From positions 8,751,782 to 8,815,781 of the forward strand of contig NC_014666.1 of assembly GCF_000166135.1 (NCBI RefSeq): a stretch of DNA of 64,000 nt, read 5' to 3'. Made by a program: the position numbers and the translations under genes. This stretch comes from Pseudofrankia inefficax. Its GTDB lineage: Bacteria; Actinomycetota; Actinomycetes; Frankiales; Frankiaceae. Below the pieces are notes generated by a model, which ran no database searches, was not told the origin of the DNA, and was given only the letters and a program-made list of their open reading frames with translations. Below, in pieces: positions 1 through 8,164 of this stretch (position 1 is the stretch's first letter; each line of letters starts with the position of its first letter).

Positions 1-89
1 CGCGGAACGCGCACCGCAACCCGCGGAACGCGCACCGTCCCGCGGAACGCGGGCGGGACGGGCACCGCGGAACGCGGAACGCGCACCCG
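1..89. repeat. Degenerate direct repeats of the half-palindrome CGCGGAACGC
   Basis: The 16-mer CGCGGAACGCGCACCG occurs at 1-16 and again at 22-37, and variants follow at 41-67 and 66-89. The unit contains the right half of the palindrome found further along (314-986), so this looks like a decayed or compact part of the same repeat cluster, which probably continues to the left of the window. From 90 to 313 I see no gene; codon patterns there are not convincing on either strand. Confidence 0.7.
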
Positions 90-313
90 TGGAGCGCGGC
101 ACTGCCCGTGGTACGCGGGCGGGACGGGCACGGCTGACGTTCGCTGACGTGCACCACCCTGCATGCGCAGGCGCCACCCAACCCGTCCCGCCGTACCCCC
201 GGAGCAATCGCGCGTCCAGAGCCCGGCGCCGCGGACGACCAGCCCGCTCGGCGGAACGCGGCCGACCCAACGACGGGCTCCCTGAATCCTGGAGACACGA
301 CGCGGGCACCGCC

Positions 314-986
314 AACGATCTCCGCGTTCCGCGGAACGGTCGGCGCGCGGACGCCACGGAGGCCCAAGGCTTCGTCGGAACGTCAGCCAGCCGGCCAAAC
401 GATCTCCGCGTTCCGCGGAACGCCAGACGACCTCCTCGTTCCGCTGGAACGGGTGCCGCAGACGATCCTCGCGTTCCGCGGAACGCGGCCGAGCCCACCG
501 ACGGACTCACCCCGTCCGGTACGCGCTGCGCGCAGGCGCGGCGGATCGCCCGCTCCCTGGCGCAACTCGCCAGCCAACAGCGGTGACGATCTCCGCGTTC
601 CGCGGAACGCGACCGAGCCACGAGCGAACTCACCGACTCCTGGGCCGATCTGCGCGCAGATGCGACAGATCGCCGCGTTCCCGGAACGCCCCGCCAGCCG
701 ACACCGATCACGATCTCCGCGTTCCGCGGAACGCGACCGAGCTGGCGTCGCCACGGCCCAGTCCGGCGACCGCCCACGCGCTACCGTCGCCCAGCCGACG
801 CCGGTAACGATCTCCGCGTTCCGCGGAACGCGACCGAGCGACGAGTGCACTCACCGACTCCGGGCCGCCTGCACACGGAGGCGGCTGAGCTCCGCGTCGG
901 CGGAACGCGACCGAGTCACAGTCGACTCTCCCTCCGGAGAACACGTTGCGCGGGCGCGGGACGATCTCCGCGTTCCGCGCGGAACG
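314..986. repeat. Cluster A of interspersed palindromic repeats
   Basis: About ten copies of a unit consisting of ACGATCTCC followed by the 16-bp perfect palindrome GCGTTCCGCGGAACGC. Good copies begin near 314, 398, 462, 586, 710, 807 and 961; degraded ones lie near 431, 667 and 889. Several copies share a right extension (GACCGAGC, then ACTCACCGACTCC some 15 bases later), so a longer unit was amplified. Distances between copies vary from about 30 to 125 bases. Four more copies lie near 57.3-57.9 kb. The palindrome can fold into a hairpin. Function unknown; a mobile palindromic element or a protein-binding site family are both possible. Confidence 0.85.
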
Positions 987-1173
987 CGCCGCGCCGCGCC
1001 GCGCCGCAGCGGGCCGGGGCGGGGCGGGGCGGGCACGGCGGAGCGCCGCGCTGCGCGAGCGGCCGATGCTGACGCCGGGCCGGTTGGAGGACGGGCATCG
1101 ATCAGGCAGCGTCTCGACCGACGAGGGTGGTGCGGTGCCAGCGGTCACTGTCGAGGCCCCAGCGGTCACCGTC

Positions 1174-1209
1174 GTGATCTCGGTGGCCGCGGTGATCTCG
1201 GTGGCCGCG
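1174..1209. repeat. 18-bp tandem duplication
   Basis: The unit GTGATCTCGGTGGCCGCG is present twice in tandem without change (1174-1191 and 1192-1209). It lies between repeat cluster A and the end of the GNAT gene. The rest of 987-1261 is extremely GC-rich, with GGGCCCG-type runs just past the GNAT stop that could fold and act as a terminator for that gene. Confidence 0.7.
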
Positions 1210-1261
1210 GTCGCTGCGCGGCGGGGGTTTGGGGCGGGCCCGCGGGCCGGCCCGGGGCCCG

Positions 1262-1762
1262 TCAGGCCCGGGTGGTCGGGCGGTTCAGGGCGTACACGAT
1301 CACGGGCTTGTCGAACAGGATGCCGTGACGGAGCACGGAGAAGCCCAGCCGCTGCGCGACGCGGTGGGAGGCGGCGTTCTCCGGGTGGATGTAGGCGGCC
1401 AGGTAGTTCTCGGTCAGGTGCTCGAAGGCCCAGTCGATGCAGGCCTGGGCCGCTTCGGTGGCGTAGCCGCGGCCCCACGCCTCGGCGCGCAGGGTCCAGG
1501 CCATCTCGACCTCACCGAACTCGTCCCAGAACTGCGGGCCGATCCGGCCGACGAACTCGCCGGTCGTCTTCAGGTGCACCGAGAACAGTCCGTGGCCCCG
1601 GTCCGCCCACTGTTTTTCAACTGTCTCCAGCCGGACCAGCGCCTGGTCGCGGGTGTAGGTGCCAACGAAGCGGTTGACCCGGTCGTCGGCATGCAGTGCC
1701 AGGAAGGCGTCGACATCCGCCAGCCGCAGCGGACGCAGCACCAACCGGTCCGTCTCGAGCAC
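1262..1762 (-). CDS. GNAT N-acetyltransferase, RimJ/RimL type
   Basis: A 166-residue protein starting at a GTG (MLETDRLVLRPLRLADVD), with AAGG about nine bases upstream. The N-terminal TDRLVLRPL strand is typical of the RimJ/RimL branch of GNAT acetyltransferases, which move an acetyl group from acetyl-CoA to an amine, often an N-terminal or small-molecule amine. The acetyl-CoA loop is seen as AWGRGYATEA near residue 100, and the conserved NAASHRVAQRLGF segment follows. Length is normal for a single-domain family member. The gene stands alone between the repeat cluster and cobW, so context does not reveal the substrate. Confidence 0.88.
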   Translation of the reverse strand: MLETDRLVLRPLRLADVDAFLALHADDRVNRFVGTYTRDQALVRLETVEKQWADRGHGLFSVHLKTTGEFVGRIGPQFWDEFGEVEMAWTLRAEAWGRGYATEAAQACIDWAFEHLTENYLAAYIHPENAASHRVAQRLGFSVLRHGILFDKPVIVYALNRPTTRA

Positions 1763-1889
1763 GGTGCAGACCTTTCGCCGTGGACCTCTCCTGGCGCCGG
1801 GCGGCGACCGTGACCGACGCGTTCAGCGTCGGCGACGCCACGGTATTACGCCCGGTGTCGCCGCTGTCCGGGCCGGCTGGACGCCTCTG

Positions 1890-2906
1890 TCAGGAACTCA
1901 GGCGGCGGTAGCGGGTGAAACGACGCACGCCCTCGGCGGCCGGGCGGCCGGAGCAGGGCCGCAGAACCTCCTCCAGGCGGGCCCGGGCCGCTGCCTGGTC
2001 GAGATGCAGGCCGATCGCGACCAAACCGTCGGGACCGTCGGAGGAAGGCCTTGCCGCGACGTGGATCTGCGGCCCGACGATGTTGACGACGAAACCGCGC
2101 GGGCCTCGCCCGGTGTCCACCGTCACGGTGCCCTTCAGGCGGTAGGCCCCCGCCGGCGGGTCCTCCAGCAGGTCGACCAGCGGACCGGGGTCAATGGGGC
2201 CGGTAGCCGGCACCGTCACCGCGTGGACGTGCCGGTGGGACTCCTCGCCCGGGTCCTGCCTGGCCGCGGCCGCGAAGGGGAGCTCGTCGACCGGGTCTTC
2301 CGTGGTGGCGGCGTCGAACACGAGTGCGGGGTCGACCCGCCCGTGGGTCGTGTCGACGAGGTGGGCGCGGGGGTTGGCCTCGCGTACCCGGGCGGCGATC
2401 CGGGCCACCGTCTCAGCCCGGACCTCGGTGGCGACACGGTCGGTCTTGTTGATCACGACGAGCGAGGCTGCCGAGAACCTGGCCGGCGGCGGCCCACCGC
2501 TGTCGACGGTGTCGAAGTAGGCGGCCGCGTCGATCACGTCGACCAGGCCGCCGGGGCGCGCGCGCCGCACGCCGCTGAACTGGATGAGCCGGGCCAGGGC
2601 CGGGGGGTCGGCGACGCCGCTGGCCTCCACGAGCACCGCGTCCAGCCGTAGCCGAGGCTGGGTGAGCTTCTCCAGCGCGTCGTCCAGGCCGTCCGTGTCC
2701 GGAACGCAGCACACACAGCCGCCCGTGATCGCGGCCGGCTCGTCCACCTGGCCGGTGATCAGGGCAGCGTCGACGTTGATCGCGCCAAAGTCGTTGACCA
2801 CCACCCCGATGCGCGCCCCCGGCGCCCGGAGCAGGTGGTTGAGCACGGTGGTCTTGCCCGCGCCCAGGTACCCCGTGAGCGCGATCACCGGCACCCGTTG
2901 GCCCAT
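1890..2906 (-). CDS. CobW/G3E-family GTPase, putative metallochaperone
   Basis: A 338-residue G3E P-loop GTPase. Walker A (GYLGAGKTT) is at residues 12-20, the family metal-binding CVCC motif at 64-67, and the guanine-specificity NKTD motif near residue 150. A C-terminal CobW domain follows (about 220-330). COG0523 proteins bind zinc or other divalent metals through CxCC and deliver them to client enzymes using GTP. The ATG start at 2906 has a strong GGAGGAGG site. It lies 78 bases downstream of dnaB on the same strand and might be cotranscribed. No zinc-uptake gene or Zur box was seen nearby, so the metal and client are unknown. Confidence 0.9.
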   Translation of the reverse strand: MGQRVPVIALTGYLGAGKTTVLNHLLRAPGARIGVVVNDFGAINVDAALITGQVDEPAAITGGCVCCVPDTDGLDDALEKLTQPRLRLDAVLVEASGVADPPALARLIQFSGVRRARPGGLVDVIDAAAYFDTVDSGGPPPARFSAASLVVINKTDRVATEVRAETVARIAARVREANPRAHLVDTTHGRVDPALVFDAATTEDPVDELPFAAAARQDPGEESHRHVHAVTVPATGPIDPGPLVDLLEDPPAGAYRLKGTVTVDTGRGPRGFVVNIVGPQIHVAARPSSDGPDGLVAIGLHLDQAAARARLEEVLRPCSGRPAAEGVRRFTRYRRLSS

Positions 2907-2984
2907 CCGCCGCCTCCTCCCGCGCCAGCGCCAACCCCGCGCGGCGGTGCGGGACCGGCGAAGTGCCCGTACTTGACGAGAAGC

Positions 2985-4352
2985 CTAGTTGGCCATGTCG
3001 ACAAAGCGGGAGTAATGCCCCTGAAAGGCAACGGTCACGGTGCCGGTCGGGCCGTTTCGGTGTTTTGCGATAATGAGGTCCGCCTCGCCGGCCCGCGCCG
3101 ATTCCTTTTCGACGGTGTCCTCACGGTAGAGGAGGATGACGGCGTCGGCGTCCTGCTCAAGCGAGCCGGACTCACGGAGGTCCGAGACCTGCGGCCGCTT
3201 GTCCGCCCGCTGTTCCGACGCCCGGTTCAGCTGGGATATGGCGACGACCGGGATCTCCAGCTCCTTGGCGAGCAGCTTGAGCGACCGGGAGATCTCGCTG
3301 ACCTCCTGTTGGCGGCTCTCCACCCGCTTCGGCGAGGACATCAGCTGAAGGTAGTCCAGAATGATCAGGCGCAGGTCGTTGCGTTGCCGCAGCCGGCGGG
3401 CCTTCGCCCGGATCTCCATCATGGTCAGGTTCGGGCTGTCGTCGATGAACAGCGGCGCCTCGGCCACCTCGCCCATCCGCCGAGCCAGGCGGGCCCAGTC
3501 CTCGTCGGTGAGCCGCCCGGTCCGGATGTTCTGCAGGGAGACCCGAGCCTCGGCGGAGAGCAGGCGCATGGTGATCTCCATGCGGCTCATCTCCAGCGAG
3601 AAGATGACCGACGCCATGCCATGCTTGATCGAGGCCGCCCGGGCGAAGTCCAGGCCCAGGGTCGACTTACCGACCGCGGGCCGAGCGGCGACGATCCAGA
3701 GCTGTCCGCCGTGCAGGCCGTTCGTCAGCTCATCAAGGTCGGCGAAGCCGGTGGGGACACCGGTGAGTGCACCCTCATGCCCGGCGATCGCCTCGATCTC
3801 CTCGAGCGCCGGATTGAGCAGGTCCCCGAGGGGGGCGTAGTCGTCGGTGCCCCGACGCTCGGTGACGTCGTAGACGGCGGCCTGGGCGCGGTCCACCAGA
3901 GCGTCGACGTCATGGGCCGGCCCGTAGGCGAGCTGGACGATCCGCGTGCCGGCCTCCGCGAGCCGGCGCAGTACGGCCTTCTCGGCGACGATATGGGCGT
4001 AGTAACCGGCGTTCGCCGCGGTCGGCACGCTGGAGATAAGGGTGTGCAGGTAGCCGGCGCCGCCGACCCGTTCCAGGAGCTCACGCCGGCCCAGCTCCGC
4101 GGCGACGCTCACCGTGTCGGCGGGCTCGCCGCGGCCGTAGAGGTCGCCGACGACCTCGAAGACGGTCGCGTGCGCCGGGCGATAGAAGTCGGTCGCCCGG
4201 AGAACCTCGACGACGTCCGCGATCGCGTCCTTCGACAGCAGCATGCCGCCGAGCACGCTCTGTTCGGCCGGGATGTCGTGCGGGGGCGTCCGGTCGAGCT
4301 CCAGCGGCTGACCGCCACCGCGCGAGATGTCGGTGACCGTCACCCGCCTCAC
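2985..4352 (-). CDS. dnaB: Replicative DNA helicase DnaB
   Basis: A 455-residue hexameric replicative helicase that unwinds DNA ahead of the fork. The N-terminal DnaB domain begins at PPHDIPAEQSVLGGML, and the RecA-like ATPase domain carries Walker A (ARPAVGKST, near residue 220), Walker B (LIILDYLQLM) and the R-finger region near the end (IIAKHRNGPTG). There is no intein, unlike the M. tuberculosis homologue. The start is a GTG preceded by GAGGACAGGG. It follows rplI as in other actinobacteria but is separated from it by 777 bases and a strong hairpin, so it likely has its own promoter. A LexA-type box and several DnaA boxes lie in that gap. Confidence 0.97.
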   Translation of the reverse strand: MRRVTVTDISRGGGQPLELDRTPPHDIPAEQSVLGGMLLSKDAIADVVEVLRATDFYRPAHATVFEVVGDLYGRGEPADTVSVAAELGRRELLERVGGAGYLHTLISSVPTAANAGYYAHIVAEKAVLRRLAEAGTRIVQLAYGPAHDVDALVDRAQAAVYDVTERRGTDDYAPLGDLLNPALEEIEAIAGHEGALTGVPTGFADLDELTNGLHGGQLWIVAARPAVGKSTLGLDFARAASIKHGMASVIFSLEMSRMEITMRLLSAEARVSLQNIRTGRLTDEDWARLARRMGEVAEAPLFIDDSPNLTMMEIRAKARRLRQRNDLRLIILDYLQLMSSPKRVESRQQEVSEISRSLKLLAKELEIPVVAISQLNRASEQRADKRPQVSDLRESGSLEQDADAVILLYREDTVEKESARAGEADLIIAKHRNGPTGTVTVAFQGHYSRFVDMAN

Positions 4353-4510
4353 CCCTGTCCTCGATCATCCCGCGCCGATGCCCGCACTGGCCGTCTCGGG
4401 CCGCCCCGACGCACCGAGCGGAGCTGCCGCCCGGACGTTCCGTTCAGCGGAGCCGCCCGGGCCTGTCGCCCGAGGAGGCCGCCCCGCCGTCCGCGCCGGC
4501 CGCCCGTTCG

Positions 4511-4560
4511 GACCGAGCCCGCTCAGACCGAGCCCGCTCAGACCGAGCCCGCTCAGACCG
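4511..4560. repeat. 15-bp tandem repeat, 3.3 copies
   Basis: The unit GACCGAGCCCGCTCA is repeated at 4511-4525, 4526-4540 and 4541-4555, with a partial copy to 4560. It sits in the presumed dnaB leader, about 160 bases upstream of the dnaB start. Each unit contains GAGC-CC-GCTC, a short inverted repeat, so the RNA could fold into a row of small hairpins. Confidence 0.85.
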
Positions 4561-4582
4561 TCGCACAGCCCGAACCCAACTA

Positions 4583-4598
4583 TCGAACAAATGTTCGA
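4583..4598. promoter_or_regulatory. Perfect LexA (SOS) box upstream of dnaB
   Basis: TCGAACAAATGTTCGA is a perfect dyad that matches the actinobacterial LexA operator TCGAAC-N4-GTTCGA at every defined position. It lies 231 bases upstream of the dnaB start. The other neighbour, rplI, ends towards this gap, so dnaB is the only gene here that it could control from upstream. This suggests that dnaB transcription is repressed by LexA and rises after DNA damage; binding itself is inferred. Confidence 0.75.
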
Positions 4599-4715
4599 GG
4601 TAAGGCGGCCCGTTGTCAAGGAGACACCCACGAGGGACCGCGCACCGCCCGGGACGGCGAACGCACGTACGACCGAACGCCGACTTTAGGGGCTGGCAGG
4701 CACGCCCGGCAAAAA

Positions 4716-4870
4716 GTTATCCACAGACTTGTGTGGATAACCTGTGGGCAACGCCGGTAGTACCTGGGGAAAGACTCGGGACGACGACTGATGAGCTGTG
4801 GACGGCTAGGTCACGTTCCGTTCAAATTTCCCCGCTGGGCTGGTCATCTGCCCTCAGGCCCTGTGGACAG
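4716..4870. promoter_or_regulatory. DnaA-box cluster upstream of dnaB
   Basis: GTTATCCACA (4716-4725) and TGTGGATAAC (4732-4741) form a perfect 10-bp inverted repeat with a 6-bp spacer; each arm contains a consensus DnaA box (TTATCCACA). Near matches to the high-GC version (TTGTCCACA or its complement TGTGGACAA) follow: TGTGGGCAA at 4743-4751, TGTGGACGG at 4797-4805 and TGTGGACAG at 4862-4870. The group could let DnaA regulate dnaB or could bind DnaA away from oriC. An A-rich AAAAAG tract at 4711-4716 adjoins the first box. Confidence 0.7.
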
Positions 4871-4964
4871 AGAAAAGTCCGCCGAAACCCGCGAACGAAT
4901 CGTCTGCACGACGAACACAACCCATGCGTGGGCACTGGCGGCGGCCAATCGGGCCCGGAAACGG

Positions 4965-5019
4965 CACTGCCCGGTGCCTCGACAACCGCGCGAGACGGTT
5001 GTCGAGGCACCGGGCAGTG
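4965..5019. terminator. 24-bp perfect hairpin downstream of rplI
   Basis: Arms 4965-4988 and 4996-5019 are perfectly complementary over 24 bases, with a 7-base loop (CGCGAGA). It lies about 110 bases past the rplI stop on the minus strand, before dnaB. There is no T-run, as is common for actinobacterial hairpin terminators. It likely ends the rpsF-ssb-rpsR-rplI transcript. Confidence 0.8.
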
Positions 5020-5129
5020 GTGGAGCGACGGCCGAGCGGGGCTCCGGGCCCGCTGACCCGAAGGCTGAGAACCCGACGGCCGAGAACCCGAAGGCTGGGG
5101 AACCCGGAGACCCGGACCCGGACCGTGAA

Positions 5130-5576
5130 TCAGGCCGCGGAGACGCGGACCGTCACCTGGGCGGTCACCTCGGGGTGCAGGTGCACCGCGACGGTGTGCT
5201 GCCCGAGCGACTTGATCGGCGAGGTCAGCTGGACCTTGCGCTTGTCGAGCGCAGGGCCACCGGCCCGGGTGACCGCGTCCGTGACGTCGCCGGCCGTGAT
5301 CGAGCCGAAGAGCCGGCCCTCCTTGCCCGCGCGGCTGACCAGCGTGACGCTCAGCGCCTTGAGCTGCTCGGCGATCTCCTGCGCGTGGCCGAGGTCGCGG
5401 ACCTCGCGGGCCGAGCGGGCCCGCTTGATCTGGTCGACCTGACGCTCGACACCGCGAGTCGCCACGATCGCGAACTGCTTCGGAACGAGGTAGTTACGGC
5501 CGTAGCCGTCGGCGACCTCGACGATGTCGCCGGGGCTGCCGAGGCCGGGCACCTCGTGGGTGAGAACGAGCTTCAT
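5130..5576 (-). CDS. rplI: 50S ribosomal protein L9
   Basis: A 148-residue ribosomal protein of normal length. It begins MKLVLTHEVPGLGSPGDIVE, and the N-terminal L9 signature runs through VADGYGRNYLVPKQFA. A central basic helix (about 50-75) links to the C-terminal rRNA-binding domain, which contains the KEGRLFGSIT motif. L9 bridges ribosomes in polysomes and binds 23S rRNA. It is the last gene of the rpsF-ssb-rpsR-rplI operon and starts 16 bases after rpsR. The hairpin at 4965-5019 ends the operon. Confidence 0.97.
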   Translation of the reverse strand: MKLVLTHEVPGLGSPGDIVEVADGYGRNYLVPKQFAIVATRGVERQVDQIKRARSAREVRDLGHAQEIAEQLKALSVTLVSRAGKEGRLFGSITAGDVTDAVTRAGGPALDKRKVQLTSPIKSLGQHTVAVHLHPEVTAQVTVRVSAA

Positions 5577-5592
5577 GTCGGCGTCACCCTCC

Positions 5593-5829
5593 TCAGCGAG
5601 CGGTCGAGGTGTAGGGCAGCAGCGCCATCTCGCGGCTGTTCTTCACCGCGATCGCGACGTCGCGCTGGTGCTGGCTGCAGTTGCCGGTCACACGGCGGGC
5701 ACGGATCTTGCCACGGTCGGAGATGAACTTCCGCAGCAGCGACGTGTCCTTGTAGTCGATGTACTCGGTCTTGTCCTTGCAGAAAACGCAAACCTTCTTC
5801 TTGGGCTTGCGCACAGCCGCCTTGGCCAT
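5593..5829 (-). CDS. rpsR: 30S ribosomal protein S18
   Basis: A 78-residue protein starting [19 protein letters not shown] chose the ATG at 5829 rather than an in-frame codon upstream because GGAG lies at good distance before it and all S18 proteins start close to this basic stretch. It keeps CVFC and a later GNCSQHQ cysteine, so this is the zinc-binding (C+) form of S18, which organisms with Zur control often duplicate with a C- form; no C- copy is in this window. S18 pairs with S6, encoded upstream in the same operon, on the 30S platform. Confidence 0.95.
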   Translation of the reverse strand: MAKAAVRKPKKKVCVFCKDKTEYIDYKDTSLLRKFISDRGKIRARRVTGNCSQHQRDVAIAVKNSREMALLPYTSTAR

Positions 5830-5918
5830 GTGTGCACTCCTAGGTTCAGACAAACGTCATGAGGGCGCGCAAGAGCGCGCAACGGGCGCCGCGCACCCGT
5901 GGACACCGTGGGTGGTGC

Positions 5919-6509
5919 CTAGAACGGGGGCTCGTCCGAGTAGCCGCCGGCCGACTGCGACCAGGGATCGTCGACGGCTCCACCGGAGTAGCCGCCACCG
6001 GACGAGGAGCCGCCCTGGCCTCCACCCCGGTAGCCGCCACCGCCGCCGGCACCACCAGCGCTGGCGCCGCCGGCACCACCGCTGGGGCCGCCACCGGAGT
6101 AGCCGCCACCGTCGAAGCCGCCGCCACCGCCCGGGCCGCCGCCGCGCGCGGCGCGAACGACCTTGGCGGTCGCGTACCGCAGCGAGGGGCCGATCTCATC
6201 GACGTCGAGCTCGATGACAGTGCGCTTCTCACCCTCGCGGGTCTCGAAGGTGCGCTGCTTGAGGCGGCCCTGGACGATCACCCGGGCGCCCTTCTGCAGC
6301 GACTCCGCGACGTGCTCGGCCGCCTGCCGCCAGATCGAGCAGCGAAGGAACAGCGCTTCGCCGTCCTTCCACTCGTTGGTGGCGCGGTCGAGCGTGCGCG
6401 GGGTCGACGCGACGGTGAAGCTCGCGACAGCCGCCCCGTTCGGGGTGAACCGCAGCTCCGGATCGCTGGTCAGGTTGCCGACAACCGTGATGACGGTCTC
6501 ACCGGCCAT
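5919..6509 (-). CDS. ssb: Single-stranded DNA-binding protein
   Basis: A 196-residue SSB. The OB-fold covers residues 1-110 ([20 protein letters not shown] at the start, [22 protein letters not shown] in the middle). A long glycine-rich linker follows, with many YSGGG-type repeats, and the protein ends in the acidic tip SDEPPF that recruits replication and repair partners. SSB tetramers coat exposed single strands at forks. It lies between rpsF and rpsR, the standard arrangement, with a 53-base gap after rpsF. The linker is richer in glycine than that of E. coli, as in other actinobacteria. Confidence 0.97.
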   Translation of the reverse strand: MAGETVITVVGNLTSDPELRFTPNGAAVASFTVASTPRTLDRATNEWKDGEALFLRCSIWRQAAEHVAESLQKGARVIVQGRLKQRTFETREGEKRTVIELDVDEIGPSLRYATAKVVRAARGGGPGGGGGFDGGGYSGGGPSGGAGGASAGGAGGGGGYRGGGQGGSSSGGGYSGGAVDDPWSQSAGGYSDEPPF

Positions 6510-6562
6510 GGCTTGTGCCCCCAGTCCCGCAAGGCCTGTGGTTGGCCTCGATTGACACGGTG

Positions 6563-6892
6563 TTAAGCGGCGACCGGCCGACGGGCGGCGCGCGGCTTCT
6601 TCGCTTCCGGCAGTCGGATGACCTTGGTGCGGATGACCGACTCGTTGAGCGTGAGCTGCCGGTCGAGCTCGGCGACCACGTCCGGCTCGGCGTGCAGATC
6701 GATGACGGCGTAGATGCCCTCGTGGCTCTTGCGGATCTCGTAGGCGAGCCGGCGCCGGCCCCAGACGTCGACCTTCTCGACCGCGCCGCCGCCGTTGCGG
6801 ACGACGCTGAGGAACTGGTCGAGGGACGGGGAGACAGTGCGCTCTTCGAGATCGGGGTCGAGGATGACCATGAGCTCGTAATGACGTGCCAA
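6563..6892 (-). CDS. rpsF: 30S ribosomal protein S6
   Basis: A 109-residue S6. I take the TTG at 6892 as the start, giving (M)[16 protein letters not shown], since AGGAGGTGGG lies about eight bases upstream and homologues begin at this point; a longer frame upstream has no family similarity. The conserved [12 protein letters not shown] motif and the C-terminal RTKVIRL are present. S6 binds S18 and 16S rRNA on the 30S platform. First gene of the rpsF-ssb-rpsR-rplI operon; its promoter should lie in 6893-7144. Confidence 0.96.
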   Translation of the reverse strand: MARHYELMVILDPDLEERTVSPSLDQFLSVVRNGGGAVEKVDVWGRRRLAYEIRKSHEGIYAVIDLHAEPDVVAELDRQLTLNESVIRTKVIRLPEAKKPRAARRPVAA

Positions 6893-7051
6893 GGCTGAAC
6901 CCACCTCCTGTGGACTCGGCGGCCGCGGGACGTACCCGTGGCAGGAGGACGGTGCTGTACCGACGGACGAACCACTCGAACGAGCGGCTCCGCCGGCAGA
7001 GCAGACGCTCGGCACATCGTTGGCGGCCCAGCCGTAAGGCTGAGGTTCTGA

Positions 7052-7079
7052 AGCTGACGTCCTACAGCTGACGTCCTAC
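7052..7079. repeat. 14-bp tandem repeat upstream of rpsF
   Basis: AGCTGACGTCCTAC occurs twice in direct contact (7052-7065 and 7066-7079). Each copy holds the palindrome GACGTC. It lies about 160 bases upstream of the rpsF start, in the region where the operon promoter is expected, and could be a regulator site or a simple duplication. Confidence 0.6.
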
Positions 7080-7144
7080 CCCTGGAGCCACGAAGATGTG
7101 CCGACGACACCCGGTATAGGAGCGGGCGTCACGTCGCGTCGAGC

Positions 7145-7696
7145 TTACTCGACGTGTCGGACGATCTGACGCTCGCCGCCTTGGGGCCGCGCGGCGGAGT
7201 GCGCCGGGGACGAAGGCCCGTCCGTCGCGGCGTCGGCGCCAGGGTCGTCCGTCGGCCCGTGCCAGACCGTGCGCACCCAGCCGCACGCCGCCGCCAGCAG
7301 CCCGACCAGGGCCAACAGGATCAGCAGCCCGCGCACGTGCCGCCCCGGCGACGGGTCGACCAGCGCGACGACGATGACGACCACCACTGCGGCCGCGGCG
7401 GTCCCGGCGACCGGATAGGCCAACGCGTTGATCGCACGCTCGCGCTCGGTGAACTGGCGTCGGGGACCAGCGTCCCGCCGCGATCCCGCACCCGGCGGAC
7501 TGGTGGCCTTCCAGCGGCGGGAGACGGCGCCGAGGCCGCCGCCCGGGCGCTCGGGCGCGACTGGCCCGACGTCGCGGGGCGCCGCGTCACCGGCCTCGAT
7601 CCCGGCCCGATCGGCCGGAGCCGCCGGGGCGGGCCGTGGCTCGTGGGCCGGGGCACCGTCGGCCGGCGGGCCGGCTGGGTCGCCGTCCGTACTCAT
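7145..7696 (-). CDS. Hypothetical membrane protein with two helices
   Basis: A 183-residue protein, if started at the ATG at 7696 (MSTDGDPAGPPADGAP), which has GGATGGGG just upstream; an alternative start lies at 7735. The first half is Pro/Ala/Gly-rich and probably disordered in the cytoplasm. A basic stretch (SRRWKATSPPGAGSRRDAG) precedes two hydrophobic helices at roughly residues 105-125 and 135-155, and a short polar tail. It is transcribed towards rpsF, in the place where other actinobacteria have small envelope genes. I do not recognise a family. Confidence 0.6.
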   Translation of the reverse strand: MSTDGDPAGPPADGAPAHEPRPAPAAPADRAGIEAGDAAPRDVGPVAPERPGGGLGAVSRRWKATSPPGAGSRRDAGPRRQFTERERAINALAYPVAGTAAAAVVVVIVVALVDPSPGRHVRGLLILLALVGLLAAACGWVRTVWHGPTDDPGADAATDGPSSPAHSAARPQGGERQIVRHVE

Positions 7697-7894
7697 CGCC
7701 CCATCCTGGCCTACCAACGCGCCGATCACCTCCATTGGCGTCCTTGGTGTGGTGCTTCCGCGGTAGGCGCCGCTTCCGGTGGACCCGTACCGGGTGCCCA
7801 GGCTGGCCGGGCCCGACGACCAGCCCAACCGATCGTCACTGTGAGTTATCTTCCCGGCCGACGGGCGGTGACGGAGCGCGGACGGGGGACGGCC

Positions 7895-8164
7895 GTGGAG
7901 GTCTGGGACAGCTGGCCGTCGCAACACGAGCCTGAACCACCGCCCATGCCGTACCCGGCGATCGCCGCCGCGGCGCTGCTCGGTACCGGGATCGTCCTCG
8001 GCTTCGGCATGGTCATCCAGGGCGTCCTCGCACCACCCCACGCGCTACCGACCGTAGCCAACAGCCCGAGCAGCGCGCGCCCTCACGGCGGTCAGTCGAC
8101 CCAGTGGCCCTGGGTGAAGGCGACAACGAACGCGGCCATGACCGGCCCGGAGAGCCAGAGGTAG
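7895..8164 (+). CDS. Possible small single-helix membrane protein
   Basis: An 89-residue frame starting at a GTG (VEVWDSWPSQHEPEP) preceded by GGGGGAC; another GTG lies at 7868. Third codon positions are strongly G/C in this frame, and the middle forms one clear transmembrane helix (AIAAAALLGTGIVLGFGMVI). The last 70 bases overlap the 3' end of the PIG-V gene on the other strand. It fills an otherwise gene-free 395-base gap. No homologue recognised, and the frame could be chance. Confidence 0.4.
   Translation: MEVWDSWPSQHEPEPPPMPYPAIAAAALLGTGIVLGFGMVIQGVLAPPHALPTVANSPSSARPHGGQSTQWPWVKATTNAAMTGPESQR

Noticed and set aside
314..986. CRISPR array
   Set aside because: The repeats are palindromic over their whole core, the distances between them vary from about 30 to 125 bases, flanks are shared between copies, and no cas gene is present in the window.
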